From positions 398 to 7,169 of the forward strand of contig DKVN01000113.1 of assembly GCA_002491225.1 (NCBI GenBank): a DNA stretch of 6,772 nt, given 5' to 3'. Positions within the stretch are counted from its first letter, which is position 1. Each line of letters starts with the position of its first letter. The stretch comes from Faecalibacterium sp. UBA7177 (lineage in GTDB: Bacteria > Bacillota > Clostridia > Oscillospirales > Ruminococcaceae). A program made the position numbers and the translations under genes. Shown here one piece after another: positions 1-6,203 of the stretch. The notes under the pieces are model-generated. The model searched no databases, had not been told where the DNA came from, and saw nothing but the letters and a program-made list of their open reading frames with translations.

Positions 1-58
1 AAAATCTATCGGATTAGGATTGCAAAATCTATCGGATTAGGATTGCAAAATCTATCGG
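1..58. repeat. 23-bp tandem repeat array, two full copies and a 12-base partial copy
   Basis: Two identical 23-base units lie head to tail at 1-23 and 24-46. A third copy starts at 47 but keeps only its first 12 bases (AAAATCTATCGG, 47-58) before the sequence changes into the promoter spacer. Each unit junction creates the string TTGCAA (20-25 and 43-48), and the second of these is in place to act as the -35 box of the downstream gene. The array begins at the first base of the window, so more copies may lie to the left. It has no spacers, so it is not a CRISPR array. A role in regulating the ATPase gene is inferred from position only. Confidence 0.85.
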
Positions 59-71
59 GTTCACTTATAAT
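43..71 (+). promoter_or_regulatory. Sigma-A-type promoter of the AAA/DUF4143 gene
   Basis: A perfect -10 box TATAAT (66-71) follows a -35-like TTGCAA (43-48; four of six consensus bases) with the ideal 17-base spacer. The -35 box sits on the junction of repeat copies 2 and 3, and the partial third copy fills most of the spacer. Transcription would start near 78, giving a very short leader that contains little more than the ribosome binding site AGGTGAG (80-86). Confidence 0.72.
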
Positions 72-91
72 AGAACCAGAGGTGAGGCAGC

Positions 92-1369
92 ATGAACCAA
101 CAAAACTACCTGCCCCGCATGATTGATGCCAAGCTCGGCGAATATCTGAAAACCTTTGGGGCTGTCTGCGTGGAGGGCCCGAAGTGGTGCGGAAAAACCT
201 GGACCTCGGCCTTTCACAGCGCCAGCGAGATCGACCTGGGCGACCCGGCGGGCAACTTTCAGAACCGGCAGCTGGCGCAGATGTCCCCGGCGTTGGTGCT
301 GGAGGGCAGCGCCCCCCGCCTGATCGACGAGTGGCAGGAGGTCCCGCCGGTCTGGGACGCCGTGCGGTATCGGGTGGATCAGACGGGCCAAAAGGGGCAG
401 TTCATCCTGACCGGCTCGGCGACCCCCAACCACAAGGGGATCCTGCACAGCGGGGCCGGGCGGATCGCCCGGCTGCGGATGCGCCCGATGTCCCTGTTTG
501 AATCCGGCGATTCCTCCGGCAAGGTGTCCTTAAAGGAACTGTGCCAGGGCCAGCTGACCCCCGCGCTGACCGACGAGGTAGAGCTGCAACGGCTGATCGG
601 GCTGATCGTGCGGGGCGGCTGGCCCGGCAGCCTCTCGCTGCCCGCCGAGCGGGCGGCGCTGGTGCCGGGCGAGTACCTGAACGCGGTGATCGGGGACGAC
701 GTCTACCGCATGGACGGCATCAAGCGCAACACGGCGAAGATGCAGCTGCTGCTGCGCTCGCTGGCGCGCAACGAGAGCACGACCGCCAGCAACCGTACCC
801 TCAAAAATGACATCCGGGAGATCGACGACGAGGATATCGACGTCGAGACGGTCAAGGAGTACCTCGATATTTTCGAGCGGCTCTTCCTCACCGACAACCA
901 GCCTCCCTTTGCGGTGGGGGTGCGCTCCTCGGTGCGGGTCAAGCAGGCGGTCAAGCGGCACTTCTGCGACCCGTCGCTGGCCTGCGCCCTCCTCAAGGCG
1001 ACCCCCGCCGGGCTGCTGAACGATTTGAACACGCTGGGCTTCCTGTTCGAGGCCCTCTGCGAGCGGGACCTGAAGATCTATGCCGAATCGTTCGGCGGCA
1101 CCCTGTACCATTATCAGGACTATCAGGGCCGGGAGATCGACGCGGTCGTCGAGCTGCCGGACGGCCGGTGGTGCGCGTTTGAGATCAAGCTGGGGGCAAA
1201 CCAGATCGATGCCGCCGCCCGCGGCCTGCTGGAGCTCAAGGCGGAATTCGAGAAGGACCCCAAAGGCCGCCCGCCCGCCGCCCTGTGCGTCGTGTGCGGC
1301 CTGGCCAACGCCGCCTACCTCCGCCCCGATGGCGTGGCGGTCGTGCCCATCACCGCGCTGAAAAACTGA
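92..1369 (+). CDS. AAA family ATPase with DUF4143 C-terminal domain
   Basis: This 425-residue protein belongs to the common but functionally uncharacterised AAA_14/DUF4143 family of P-loop ATPases. The N-terminal ATPase domain shows a Walker A motif GPKWCGKT (29-36), a Walker B motif LIDEW (78-82) with D79 and E80, and a sensor-1-like strand ending in TGSATP (107-112). A middle helical region (about 150-300) leads into the DUF4143 domain, whose end resembles a PD-(D/E)XK nuclease fold: E320 in FLFE, D350 in GREID and E364-x-K366 in FEIKLG. These residues fit a nuclease-like core, but activity is not shown. No signal peptide or membrane segment is visible, so it should be cytoplasmic. Length is normal for the family. 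The ATG at 92 is chosen because AGGTGAG lies 5 bases upstream and the promoter at 43-71 just before. Relatives are often annotated simply as ATP-binding proteins; I assign no pathway. It may be cotranscribed with the next gene. Confidence 0.93.
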   Translation: MNQQNYLPRMIDAKLGEYLKTFGAVCVEGPKWCGKTWTSAFHSASEIDLGDPAGNFQNRQLAQMSPALVLEGSAPRLIDEWQEVPPVWDAVRYRVDQTGQKGQFILTGSATPNHKGILHSGAGRIARLRMRPMSLFESGDSSGKVSLKELCQGQLTPALTDEVELQRLIGLIVRGGWPGSLSLPAERAALVPGEYLNAVIGDDVYRMDGIKRNTAKMQLLLRSLARNESTTASNRTLKNDIREIDDEDIDVETVKEYLDIFERLFLTDNQPPFAVGVRSSVRVKQAVKRHFCDPSLACALLKATPAGLLNDLNTLGFLFEALCERDLKIYAESFGGTLYHYQDYQGREIDAVVELPDGRWCAFEIKLGANQIDAAARGLLELKAEFEKDPKGRPPAALCVVCGLANAAYLRPDGVAVVPITALKN

Positions 1370-1409
1370 GGGCGCAGAGTTTCTTGAGACGAGACGTAGC
1401 CGACCATTG

Positions 1410-1420
1410 AGGAGAAAGGA
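1410..1420 (+). promoter_or_regulatory. Ribosome binding site fixing the NTF2-like start
   Basis: The purine-rich AGGAGAAAGGA ends seven bases before the ATG at 1428. An in-frame TTG at 1407 would place this site inside the coding region, so the ATG is preferred. Confidence 0.7.
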
Positions 1421-1427
1421 AAAAACA

Positions 1428-1796
1428 ATGGAACTTCAAACATTCTGGAAAGCGGTGCTGGCCCAGGACGCGGATGCCATCCGAAAATACTTTGCCGAGG
1501 ATGCGGTCATCAACTGGCACTGCACCAACGAGCGGTTTACGGTGGAGGAGTATCTGCGCGCCAACTGCGAGTACCCCGGCGAGTGGGACGGCGAGGTCGA
1601 GCGGATCGAGCAGGCAGGCGGGCTCTGGATCACGGTGACGCGGGTGTGGCCCACCGACAAAAGCTGTTCGTTTCATGTGACCTCTTTTCTCCAGACCGCG
1701 GGGGACAGGATCACCGCATTGGATGAGTATTGGGCGGACGACGGCATCCCGCCCCAGTGGCGGCTGGAGAAAAGGATCGGCAGGGCAATCCGGTGA
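1428..1796 (+). CDS. NTF2-like (SnoaL-like) family small protein
   Basis: This 122-residue soluble protein has the size and pattern of a single-domain NTF2-like/SnoaL-like alpha+beta cone fold. It opens with two helices (FWKAVLAQDADAIRKYFAEDA, about 6-26), followed by alternating strands in VERIEQAGGLWITVTRVW (57-74) and SFHVTSFLQTAGDRITALDEYW (81-102). The stretch WHCTNERFTVEEYLRAN (30-46) and the acidic LDEYWADDG (98-106) look like the family's pocket-lining and signature parts. Such proteins are variously ligand-binding, isomerase-like or of unknown role, and the substrate cannot be read from sequence. There is no signal peptide. It starts 58 bases after the AAA/DUF4143 stop with no terminator or clear promoter between, so read-through is likely, although the two proteins need not share a function. 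The strong stem-loop at 1839-1877 ends the unit. Confidence 0.82.
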   Translation: MELQTFWKAVLAQDADAIRKYFAEDAVINWHCTNERFTVEEYLRANCEYPGEWDGEVERIEQAGGLWITVTRVWPTDKSCSFHVTSFLQTAGDRITALDEYWADDGIPPQWRLEKRIGRAIR

Positions 1797-1838
1797 AAGA
1801 TAGAACCGGCGCAGCGTTCCTTTTGACAGTATCAAATA

Positions 1839-1877
1839 AAAAGCAGCGTCTTACCAGCTTGGCGAGACGCTGCTTTT
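1839..1877. terminator. Bidirectional rho-independent terminator between convergent genes
   Basis: Bases 1839-1851 pair with 1865-1877 in an uninterrupted 13-bp stem (core GCAGCGTCT/AGACGCTGC), and the 13-base loop can itself form a CCA/TGG mini-stem. The + strand stem ends in TTTT followed by GTATAAT. The - strand reading continues as TTTTTATTTG. It sits 42 bases after the NTF2-like stop and about 90 bases beyond the kinase stop on the other strand, the expected place for a shared terminator of convergent units. Confidence 0.88.
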
Positions 1878-1928
1878 GTATAATCAATTGAGAATATACG
1901 GTTTGGAATCGCTCTGAGGCAGGATGAA

Positions 1929-1954
1929 CGAAAAAATGGAGCCGCGGCCTCATC
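1929..1954 (-). terminator. Weak candidate terminator just after the kinase gene
   Basis: On the - strand, 12 bases past the stop, a short GC-rich imperfect hairpin (ATG...CAT outer pairs, GGC/GCT inner pairs, one A-C mismatch) is followed by a run of six T. The stem is weak, so the stronger loop at 1839-1877 probably does most of the work. Confidence 0.35.
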
Positions 1955-1965
1955 ACCGCCCCGCC

Positions 1966-2913
1966 TCACCAGCGGCCCTCCTCCGCCAGCCGCCGCACCG
2001 CCTCGGCGCTGGCGAGGGCGGGGGAGAAGGCGGTGGCGCTGCCCGCGGCCACCCCGAGCCGCAGCGCCTCGGTCGGGCTGGCGCTGCGGCCCAGCTCGGC
2101 CAGGAAACCGGCCAGCAGCGAATCGCCCGCACCGGCGGTGTTCACCGGCCGCCCGGCGGGGGCGGGCTGATAGCGCAGCTCCCCCCGCTCAGCCAGCAGG
2201 GCCGCGCCCTGCCCGCCCAGGCTGACCAGCACATTCCGTGCGCCGAGGCTCTGGGCGGTGCACATCGCCTCCAAGAGGGCCGGGCCGGGGGCCTCGCCAG
2301 GTTTCGGGGCCAGCGCCGCCTGCTCCTCGGCCGAGAGGCCCAGCAGCCCGGCCAGCTCGGCGAGGTTGGGCTTGATCAGCCAGGGCCGGGCGGCCAGCCC
2401 GGCGCGCAGCGCTTCGCCGTTTGTGTCCAGCACGCAGCGCACCCCCCGCGCGGCGCAGGGGGTCAGCAGCCGGTCGTAGCTGTCGGCGGGCAGGCCGGGC
2501 GGCAGGCTGCCCGCGGCCACAAGGGTATCCTCGGGCGGGATGGCGGCCAGCTGCCGCTCGAGCGCCGCCAGCGCCGCCGGGCCCGGCGCGGGGCCGGGGC
2601 CGTTCAGCTCGGTCTCCTCGGCCGCGGCCTCCAATTTGAGGTTGATGCGGGTGAAGCCCTCAGGCAGGGGGAGCAGCGCCTCCTCCAGCCCCTCGGCGGC
2701 CAGCAGCTCCCGCAGCAGCCGCCCGGTGGCCCCGGCCCGGAAGCCGAGCGCCCGCACCGGCTGGCCCAGCCGGGCGAGCATCAGGGCCACATTGATCCCC
2801 TTGCCGCCCTCGAAGAGCTGCGCCTCCCGCGCCCGGTTGAGCCCGCCGGGGACAAATTCGTCCAGCGAGAGCAGATAGTCAAGGGATGGGTTGAGGGTGA
2901 GGGTATGGATCAT
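1966..2913 (-). CDS. pfkB: 1-phosphofructokinase family (PfkB-type) hexose-phosphate kinase
   Basis: This 315-residue cytoplasmic kinase is a PfkB/ribokinase-superfamily member of the 1-phosphofructokinase/tagatose-6-phosphate kinase branch. Such enzymes use ATP to phosphorylate fructose-1-phosphate to fructose-1,6-bisphosphate, or tagatose-6-phosphate in LacC-type members. It opens with TLNPSLDY (6-13), carries the first PfkB signature with GGKGINVA (36-43), TELNGPGP (101-108), VAAGSLPPG (132-140) and KPN (181-183), and has the second signature NTAGAGDSLLAGF (258-270) with the catalytic-base Asp264. AAGSATAFS (289-297) is typical of FruK-like proteins. Length matches the family. The start at 2913 is set by AGGGAGG (2920-2926); a TTG further upstream would add 37 residues rich in Arg and Pro with no family match. 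No fructose PTS gene or FruR-type regulator lies nearby in this window, so substrate choice between fructose-1-phosphate and tagatose-6-phosphate is inferred, with fructose-1-phosphate favoured. Confidence 0.9.
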   Translation of the reverse strand: MIHTLTLNPSLDYLLSLDEFVPGGLNRAREAQLFEGGKGINVALMLARLGQPVRALGFRAGATGRLLRELLAAEGLEEALLPLPEGFTRINLKLEAAAEETELNGPGPAPGPAALAALERQLAAIPPEDTLVAAGSLPPGLPADSYDRLLTPCAARGVRCVLDTNGEALRAGLAARPWLIKPNLAELAGLLGLSAEEQAALAPKPGEAPGPALLEAMCTAQSLGARNVLVSLGGQGAALLAERGELRYQPAPAGRPVNTAGAGDSLLAGFLAELGRSASPTEALRLGVAAGSATAFSPALASAEAVRRLAEEGRW

Positions 2914-2919
2914 CGGCGG

Positions 2920-2926
2920 CCTCCCT
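2920..2926 (-). promoter_or_regulatory. Ribosome binding site fixing the kinase start
   Basis: The - strand reads AGGGAGG, six bases before the ATG whose first base is 2913. It decides against the longer in-frame TTG start at 3024. Confidence 0.75.
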
Positions 2927-2940
2927 GGGCGATGTCGCCC
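2927..2940. promoter_or_regulatory. Perfect dyad immediately upstream of the kinase ribosome binding site
   Basis: GGGCGA and TCGCCC form a perfect 6-bp inverted repeat around a 2-base centre, abutting the AGGGAGG site. As DNA it could be an operator. As RNA the loop would have to open to at least four bases, leaving a 5-bp stem beside the ribosome binding site. No regulator is identified, and chance is possible in such GC-rich DNA. Confidence 0.35.
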
Positions 2941-3035
2941 TTGTTTTTTGTGTCGTCTGCGGTGCGCAGTGCGCGATGCGCGGGGAGCAGGGCACGGGCC
3001 GCGCGGGCCCAAAAACACCGGCAAATCCCGCGCTC

Positions 3036-3058
3036 CGGGCGGCGGGATGCGCCGCCCG
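3036..3058 (-). other. GC-rich hairpin just after the FAD dehydrogenase stop
   Basis: Bases 3036-3043 pair with 3051-3058 (CGGGCGGC/GCCGCCCG, 8 bp perfect, 7-base loop), beginning eight bases after the stop on the - strand. No T-run follows directly; the nearest (TTTTT, opposite 3011-3015) is about 20 bases on, so it is not a classical terminator. An alternative stem, 3025-3030 with 3043-3048 (ATCCCG/CGGGAT), cannot form at the same time. Together these fill much of the 153-base gap to the kinase gene, in which I see no clear promoter. Confidence 0.45.
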
Positions 3059-3066
3059 CCGATCGC

Positions 3067-4467
3067 TTACCCCTCCTGCGCGCGCAGGGTCTGGCCCAGC
3101 AGCACCCCCATCACGCTGGCCATCATGAGGCCGCGGGTCCAGCCGCTCGAATCGCCCAGGCAGTAGAGCCCCTCGATGTTGGTGGTGAGGTTCTCGTCCA
3201 TCTTCACCCGGTTGGAGTAAAATTTCAGCTCCGGGCTGTACAGCAGGGTCTCGCCGCTGGCAAAGCCGGGCACCACCTCGTCCAGCATGCGGATGAACTC
3301 GATGATGTTGGTCATCGCCCGGTAGGGCATCGCGGCGGTGATGTCCCCCGCCACCGCGTCGGCCAGGGTGGGGCGCAGGTTGCTCTGGGAAAGCTCCTTC
3401 TGCCAGGTGCGCTTGCCGTCCAGGATGTCCCCGTACCGCTGCACCATGATATGCCCCGCGCCGAGCATGTTGGTCAGCTCGCCCACCTTCTGGGCGTAAG
3501 CGATCGGCTGGTTGAACGGCTCGGTGAAGTTGTGGCTGACCAGGATGGCCAGGTTGGTGTTCTCGCTCTTGGTCTCCTTGTAGCTGTGGCCGTTGACCAC
3601 CGCGAGGTCGTTGTCGTAGTTCTCCTGGCTGACAAAGCCGCCCGGGTTCTGGCAGAAGGTGCGCACCTTGTTCTTGAAAGGCCGCGGGTAGCCGATCAGC
3701 TTGGACTCGTACAGCACCCGGTTGACTGTCTCCATGATCTCGCCCCGCACCTCGACCCGCACCCCGATGTCCACCGTGCCGGGGCGGTGGGCGATGCCGT
3801 GCTCGGCGCAGAGGCTCTCGAGCCAGTCGGCCCCGCGGCGGCCGGTGGCGATCACCACCCGGCGGCCCGCGACCTCGTGCTCGACGCCGCCCTCGCGCAG
3901 CAGCACCCCGCGGCAGCGTTTGCCCTCGAGCAGGATGTTGACGCACTCGGCCCCAAAACGCATCTCGACCCCCTTGGCCTCCAGCTCGTCCTGGATGGCG
4001 CGGTAGAGGGCCTGGGCCTTTTCGGTGCCGAGGTGGCGGATGGGGCAATCGACCAGCTTGAGCCCCGCCCGGATCGCCCGCTTGCGGATCTCCTTGATCT
4101 CGTCGGTCTGGCCGACCCCCTCGACGTGGGGGTCGGCCCCGAACTCGAGGTAGATCCTGTCGGTGTAGTCGATCAGCTGCTGGGCTCGGTCCTCCCCGAT
4201 CAGGCTGGGCAGGTCGCCGCCCACCTCGTAGGAGAGGGAGAGCTTGCCGTCCGAAAAGGCCCCCGCGCCCGAAAAGCCGGTGGTGATGTGGCAGTAGGGG
4301 CGGCAGTTCATGCAGCGGCCGGTCTCGGCCTTGGGGCAGTGGCGCTGCTGCACCGGGCGGCCCTTTTCCACCAGCAGGATGCGGGCGCGGCTGCCCCGGC
4401 GCAGCAGTTCAAGCGCGGTGAAGATGCCGGCCGGGCCGGCGCCGACGATGATCAGGTCGTAGGTCAT
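3067..4467 (-). CDS. NAD(P)/FAD-dependent oxidoreductase, COG2509-type dehydrogenase
   Basis: This 466-residue cytoplasmic flavoprotein resembles the uncharacterised FAD-dependent dehydrogenase family COG2509. An N-terminal Rossmann dinucleotide site IIVGAGPAG (6-14) binds the FAD ADP moiety, and an acidic residue (VEK, 33-35) ends its second strand. A cysteine group C44-x7-C52-x2-C55-x3-C59 is followed at once by the family-typical GFSGAGAFSDGKLSL (64-78). VVIATGRRG (204-212) is the second strand-turn common in FAD enzymes, and GLYCLGDSSGWTRGL (433-447), with D439, is the C-terminal FAD-ribityl contact. The substrate is unknown. The start at 4467 is preferred because AAGGAGG lies upstream and MTYDLIIVGAG is a canonical N-terminus; a GTG at 4536 would prepend 23 Arg/Pro-rich residues. 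It lies between the MATE and kinase genes on the same strand, with gaps of 180 and 153 bases. Whether the four cysteines bind metal or an iron-sulfur cluster cannot be told from sequence. Confidence 0.9.
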   Translation of the reverse strand: MTYDLIIVGAGPAGIFTALELLRRGSRARILLVEKGRPVQQRHCPKAETGRCMNCRPYCHITTGFSGAGAFSDGKLSLSYEVGGDLPSLIGEDRAQQLIDYTDRIYLEFGADPHVEGVGQTDEIKEIRKRAIRAGLKLVDCPIRHLGTEKAQALYRAIQDELEAKGVEMRFGAECVNILLEGKRCRGVLLREGGVEHEVAGRRVVIATGRRGADWLESLCAEHGIAHRPGTVDIGVRVEVRGEIMETVNRVLYESKLIGYPRPFKNKVRTFCQNPGGFVSQENYDNDLAVVNGHSYKETKSENTNLAILVSHNFTEPFNQPIAYAQKVGELTNMLGAGHIMVQRYGDILDGKRTWQKELSQSNLRPTLADAVAGDITAAMPYRAMTNIIEFIRMLDEVVPGFASGETLLYSPELKFYSNRVKMDENLTTNIEGLYCLGDSSGWTRGLMMASVMGVLLGQTLRAQEG

Positions 4468-4477
4468 GGCGGGGTTG

Positions 4478-4484
4478 CCTCCTT
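4478..4484 (-). promoter_or_regulatory. Ribosome binding site fixing the FAD dehydrogenase start
   Basis: The - strand reads AAGGAGG ten bases before the ATG at 4467. The spacing is slightly long, but no competing start codon lies nearer. Confidence 0.68.
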
Positions 4485-4587
4485 CTGGGCTGGCGCGGCG
4501 GGTGCGCCGCGGGTTGGGGTTCGGCTTGCCGTACACAGCTCGGCTGCGCAGAAAAACGCGGCCGGGCTGCTGACTTTGCGGGTGAGC

Positions 4588-4609
4588 TGGCCGCCCCGCA
4601 GGGCGGTCA
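4588..4609 (-). other. Hairpin in the MATE-to-dehydrogenase gap
   Basis: Bases 4591-4596 and 4601-4606 pair (CCGCCC/GGGCGG) around the loop CGCA, and outer pairs extend the stem with one imperfect position. It lies about 40 bases after the MATE stop and lacks a T-run in either direction, so it may protect or process an mRNA end rather than terminate it. The rest of the 180-base gap holds only the dehydrogenase ribosome binding site; I see no promoter. Confidence 0.35.
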
Positions 4610-4647
4610 AAGGCGGAACAGATGCAAAAAAAGAAATGCGCTTTGCT

Positions 4648-6072
4648 TTACGCGCCGGTCGTTCCCTGCGCGCTTTCCGGGTGGTGGGCCTCCCCGAGCA
4701 TCGGCTGGATGATCTGCCGGTAAACCCGCAGAAAGAAGATCATGCTCAGCGCCAGGCTGACCAGCTCGGCACAGGGGAAGGAGAACCAGACGAGATCCAG
4801 CTGCCCCGAGAGGCTGAAGAGCCAGGCCAGCGGGATGAGGGCCAGCAGCTGCCGCCCCACCGAGACCCAGAGGCTCAGCATCCCCCTGCCCAGCGCCTGG
4901 AAGACCGAGCCCACGATGATGCAGGCCCAGGCCAGCAAAAAGCTGTAGCTGATGCGGCGCAGCGCGTGCTCGCCGATGGCGAGCATCTCGGGCGAGGCGT
5001 CAAAGAGGCCGAGCAGCTGATCCGGGAAGAGCTGGAAGATGGCAAAGCCCGCCACCATGATGCACCCGGCGTAGGCCATGCTCAGCCGGATGGTCTTGAG
5101 CATCCGGTCCGGCTTGCGGGCGCCGTAGTTGTAGCTGATGATCGGCACCATCGCGTTGTTGAGCCCGAACACCGGCATAAACACAAAGCTCTGCAGCTTG
5201 AAATAGACCCCGAACACCGCCGTGGCCGTGCTGGTAAAGGACATCAGGATGGTGTTCATGCAGAAGGTCATCACACTACCGATCGACTGCATCGCGATGC
5301 TGGGCAGCCCCACCGAGTAGATGAGCTTGATGGTGGTCCAGTGCGGGCGCAGCCCGGCCAGCGAGAGGTGGATCTCGTCGTTCTTGCGGATGTTGAGCCA
5401 GAAGCCCAGCAGCATGGCGGCCCACTGGCCGATGACGGTGGCCGCCGCCGCGCCCGCCACCCCCATCCGGGGCAGCCCGAACATGCCAAAGATGAGCACC
5501 GGGTCGAGCAGGATGTTGATCACCGCGCCGGACAGCTGCAGCAGCATGCTGTAAAAGGTCTTGCCGGTGGAGGTGAGCAGCTTTTCGAGCATGCACTGCA
5601 AAAAGATGCCCTGACTGAAGATGGTGACGATGCGCATATAGGCGATGCCGCCCTCCAAAATTTCGGGGTCGGTGGTCTGGCTGTGGAAGAAGGCGCGGCT
5701 GCCAAACAGCCCCAGCAGCACAAACACCACCATGCTGCACAGCGCGAGGAAGAGGCCGTTGTTAGCGGCCCGGTCGGCCTGATCGAACCGCTTTTCGCCC
5801 AGGCTGCGGCTGAGCAGCGCGTTGACGCCCACCCCGGTGCCCACCGCCACCGCGATCATCAGGTTCTGCACCGGGAAGGCAAGGCTCACCGCCGTGAGCG
5901 CCGCCTCGCTGAGCCGGCTGACATAGATGCTGTCCACCACATTGTACAGCGCCTGCACCAGCATGCTCACCATCATGGGCAGCGCCATGCTGATCAGCAG
6001 CGGCGCGATGGGCTGGATGCCCATCTTGTTCTCGGGCATGGAAGAATTTGACGATTGCTCGATATTTTTCAT
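4648..6072 (-). CDS. MATE family efflux transporter
   Basis: This 474-residue inner-membrane protein is a multidrug and toxic compound extrusion (MATE) transporter, expected to export cationic drugs or metabolites using a Na+ or H+ gradient. It has the two-lobe pattern of about twelve hydrophobic helices. The first lobe starts with PIAPLLISMALPMMVSMLVQ (21-40) and ALYNVVDSIYVSRL (41-54); NILLDPVLIFG (186-196) is the hallmark before the lobe ends. A polar linker (about 229-248) precedes the second lobe, which carries FGLNNAMVPIISYNYGARK (302-320), the matching hallmark. The C-terminus is short and hydrophilic. Length is normal. The ATG at 6072 is chosen, though its ribosome binding site is poor: GAGTGG is too close, and AAAGGGGG (6093-6100) is 20 bases away. 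An in-frame TTG at 6079-6081 or an ATG at 6037-6039 are alternatives. A longer GTG frame at 6162 would begin almost at the transcription start. The transported substrate is not predictable. Confidence 0.93.
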   Translation of the reverse strand: MKNIEQSSNSSMPENKMGIQPIAPLLISMALPMMVSMLVQALYNVVDSIYVSRLSEAALTAVSLAFPVQNLMIAVAVGTGVGVNALLSRSLGEKRFDQADRAANNGLFLALCSMVVFVLLGLFGSRAFFHSQTTDPEILEGGIAYMRIVTIFSQGIFLQCMLEKLLTSTGKTFYSMLLQLSGAVINILLDPVLIFGMFGLPRMGVAGAAAATVIGQWAAMLLGFWLNIRKNDEIHLSLAGLRPHWTTIKLIYSVGLPSIAMQSIGSVMTFCMNTILMSFTSTATAVFGVYFKLQSFVFMPVFGLNNAMVPIISYNYGARKPDRMLKTIRLSMAYAGCIMVAGFAIFQLFPDQLLGLFDASPEMLAIGEHALRRISYSFLLAWACIIVGSVFQALGRGMLSLWVSVGRQLLALIPLAWLFSLSGQLDLVWFSFPCAELVSLALSMIFFLRVYRQIIQPMLGEAHHPESAQGTTGA

Positions 6073-6105
6073 TCCACTCAAAAAACCAACAGCCCCCTTT
6101 TTACA

Positions 6106-6120
6106 CAGCGGCAGCCGCCG
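6106..6120 (-). other. Hairpin in the MATE mRNA leader
   Basis: In the roughly 95-base leader, the - strand can fold a 6-bp stem (one G-U pair) around a CTG loop, ending a few bases before the only G-rich patch that could serve as a ribosome binding site. It matches no riboswitch class that I recognise. Confidence 0.3.
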
Positions 6121-6173
6121 CCGGAACAGCCGCCCCCCGAAAGACGCGGCGAAAAAAGACACGCAACTTATCT

Positions 6174-6203
6174 ATTATACAATAAGGGTAAGTCAGCTTG
6201 CAA
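6174..6203 (-). promoter_or_regulatory. Sigma-A-type promoter of the MATE gene
   Basis: On the - strand a perfect -10 box TATAAT (opposite 6174-6179) follows TTGCAA (opposite 6198-6203) with an 18-base spacer. It lies in an AT-rich island within otherwise GC-rich sequence. Transcription would start near 6167, giving a leader of about 95 bases before the ATG at 6072. Confidence 0.72.

Noticed and set aside
1..58. The repeat array as a CRISPR array.
   Set aside because: The units are contiguous with no unique spacers, and no cas gene is present.
530..1111. A 193-codon - strand open frame opposite the AAA/DUF4143 gene.
   Set aside because: It lies wholly inside a gene with intact Walker and DUF4143 motifs, and no recognisable domain or ribosome binding site supports it.
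1823..1883. TTGACA (1823-1828) and TATAAT (1878-1883) as a promoter on the + strand.
   Set aside because: The boxes are about 49 bases apart with the terminator stem between them, and no gene follows on that strand.
3001..3015. A GC-rich inverted repeat next to AAAAA as a terminator.
   Set aside because: On the - strand the T-run precedes the hairpin instead of following it, and on the + strand the hairpin is followed by A, so neither orientation gives a terminator.
2879..4048. A 389-codon - strand open frame overlapping the dehydrogenase and kinase genes.
   Set aside because: It is a frame-shifted reading of the dehydrogenase gene, made of Arg/Gly/Pro/His-rich low-complexity sequence with no motif.
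1924..6051. A 1375-codon open frame on the + strand, opposite the kinase, dehydrogenase and MATE genes, with a passable purine-rich stretch before its ATG.
   Set aside because: Its codons lie exactly opposite the codons of all three - strand genes, which share one frame. A stop would need TTA, CTA or TCA codons on the sense strand, which this GC-rich genome avoids. The translation is rich in Gln, His, Arg, Gly and Pro without any domain, whereas the three sense proteins have clear family motifs.
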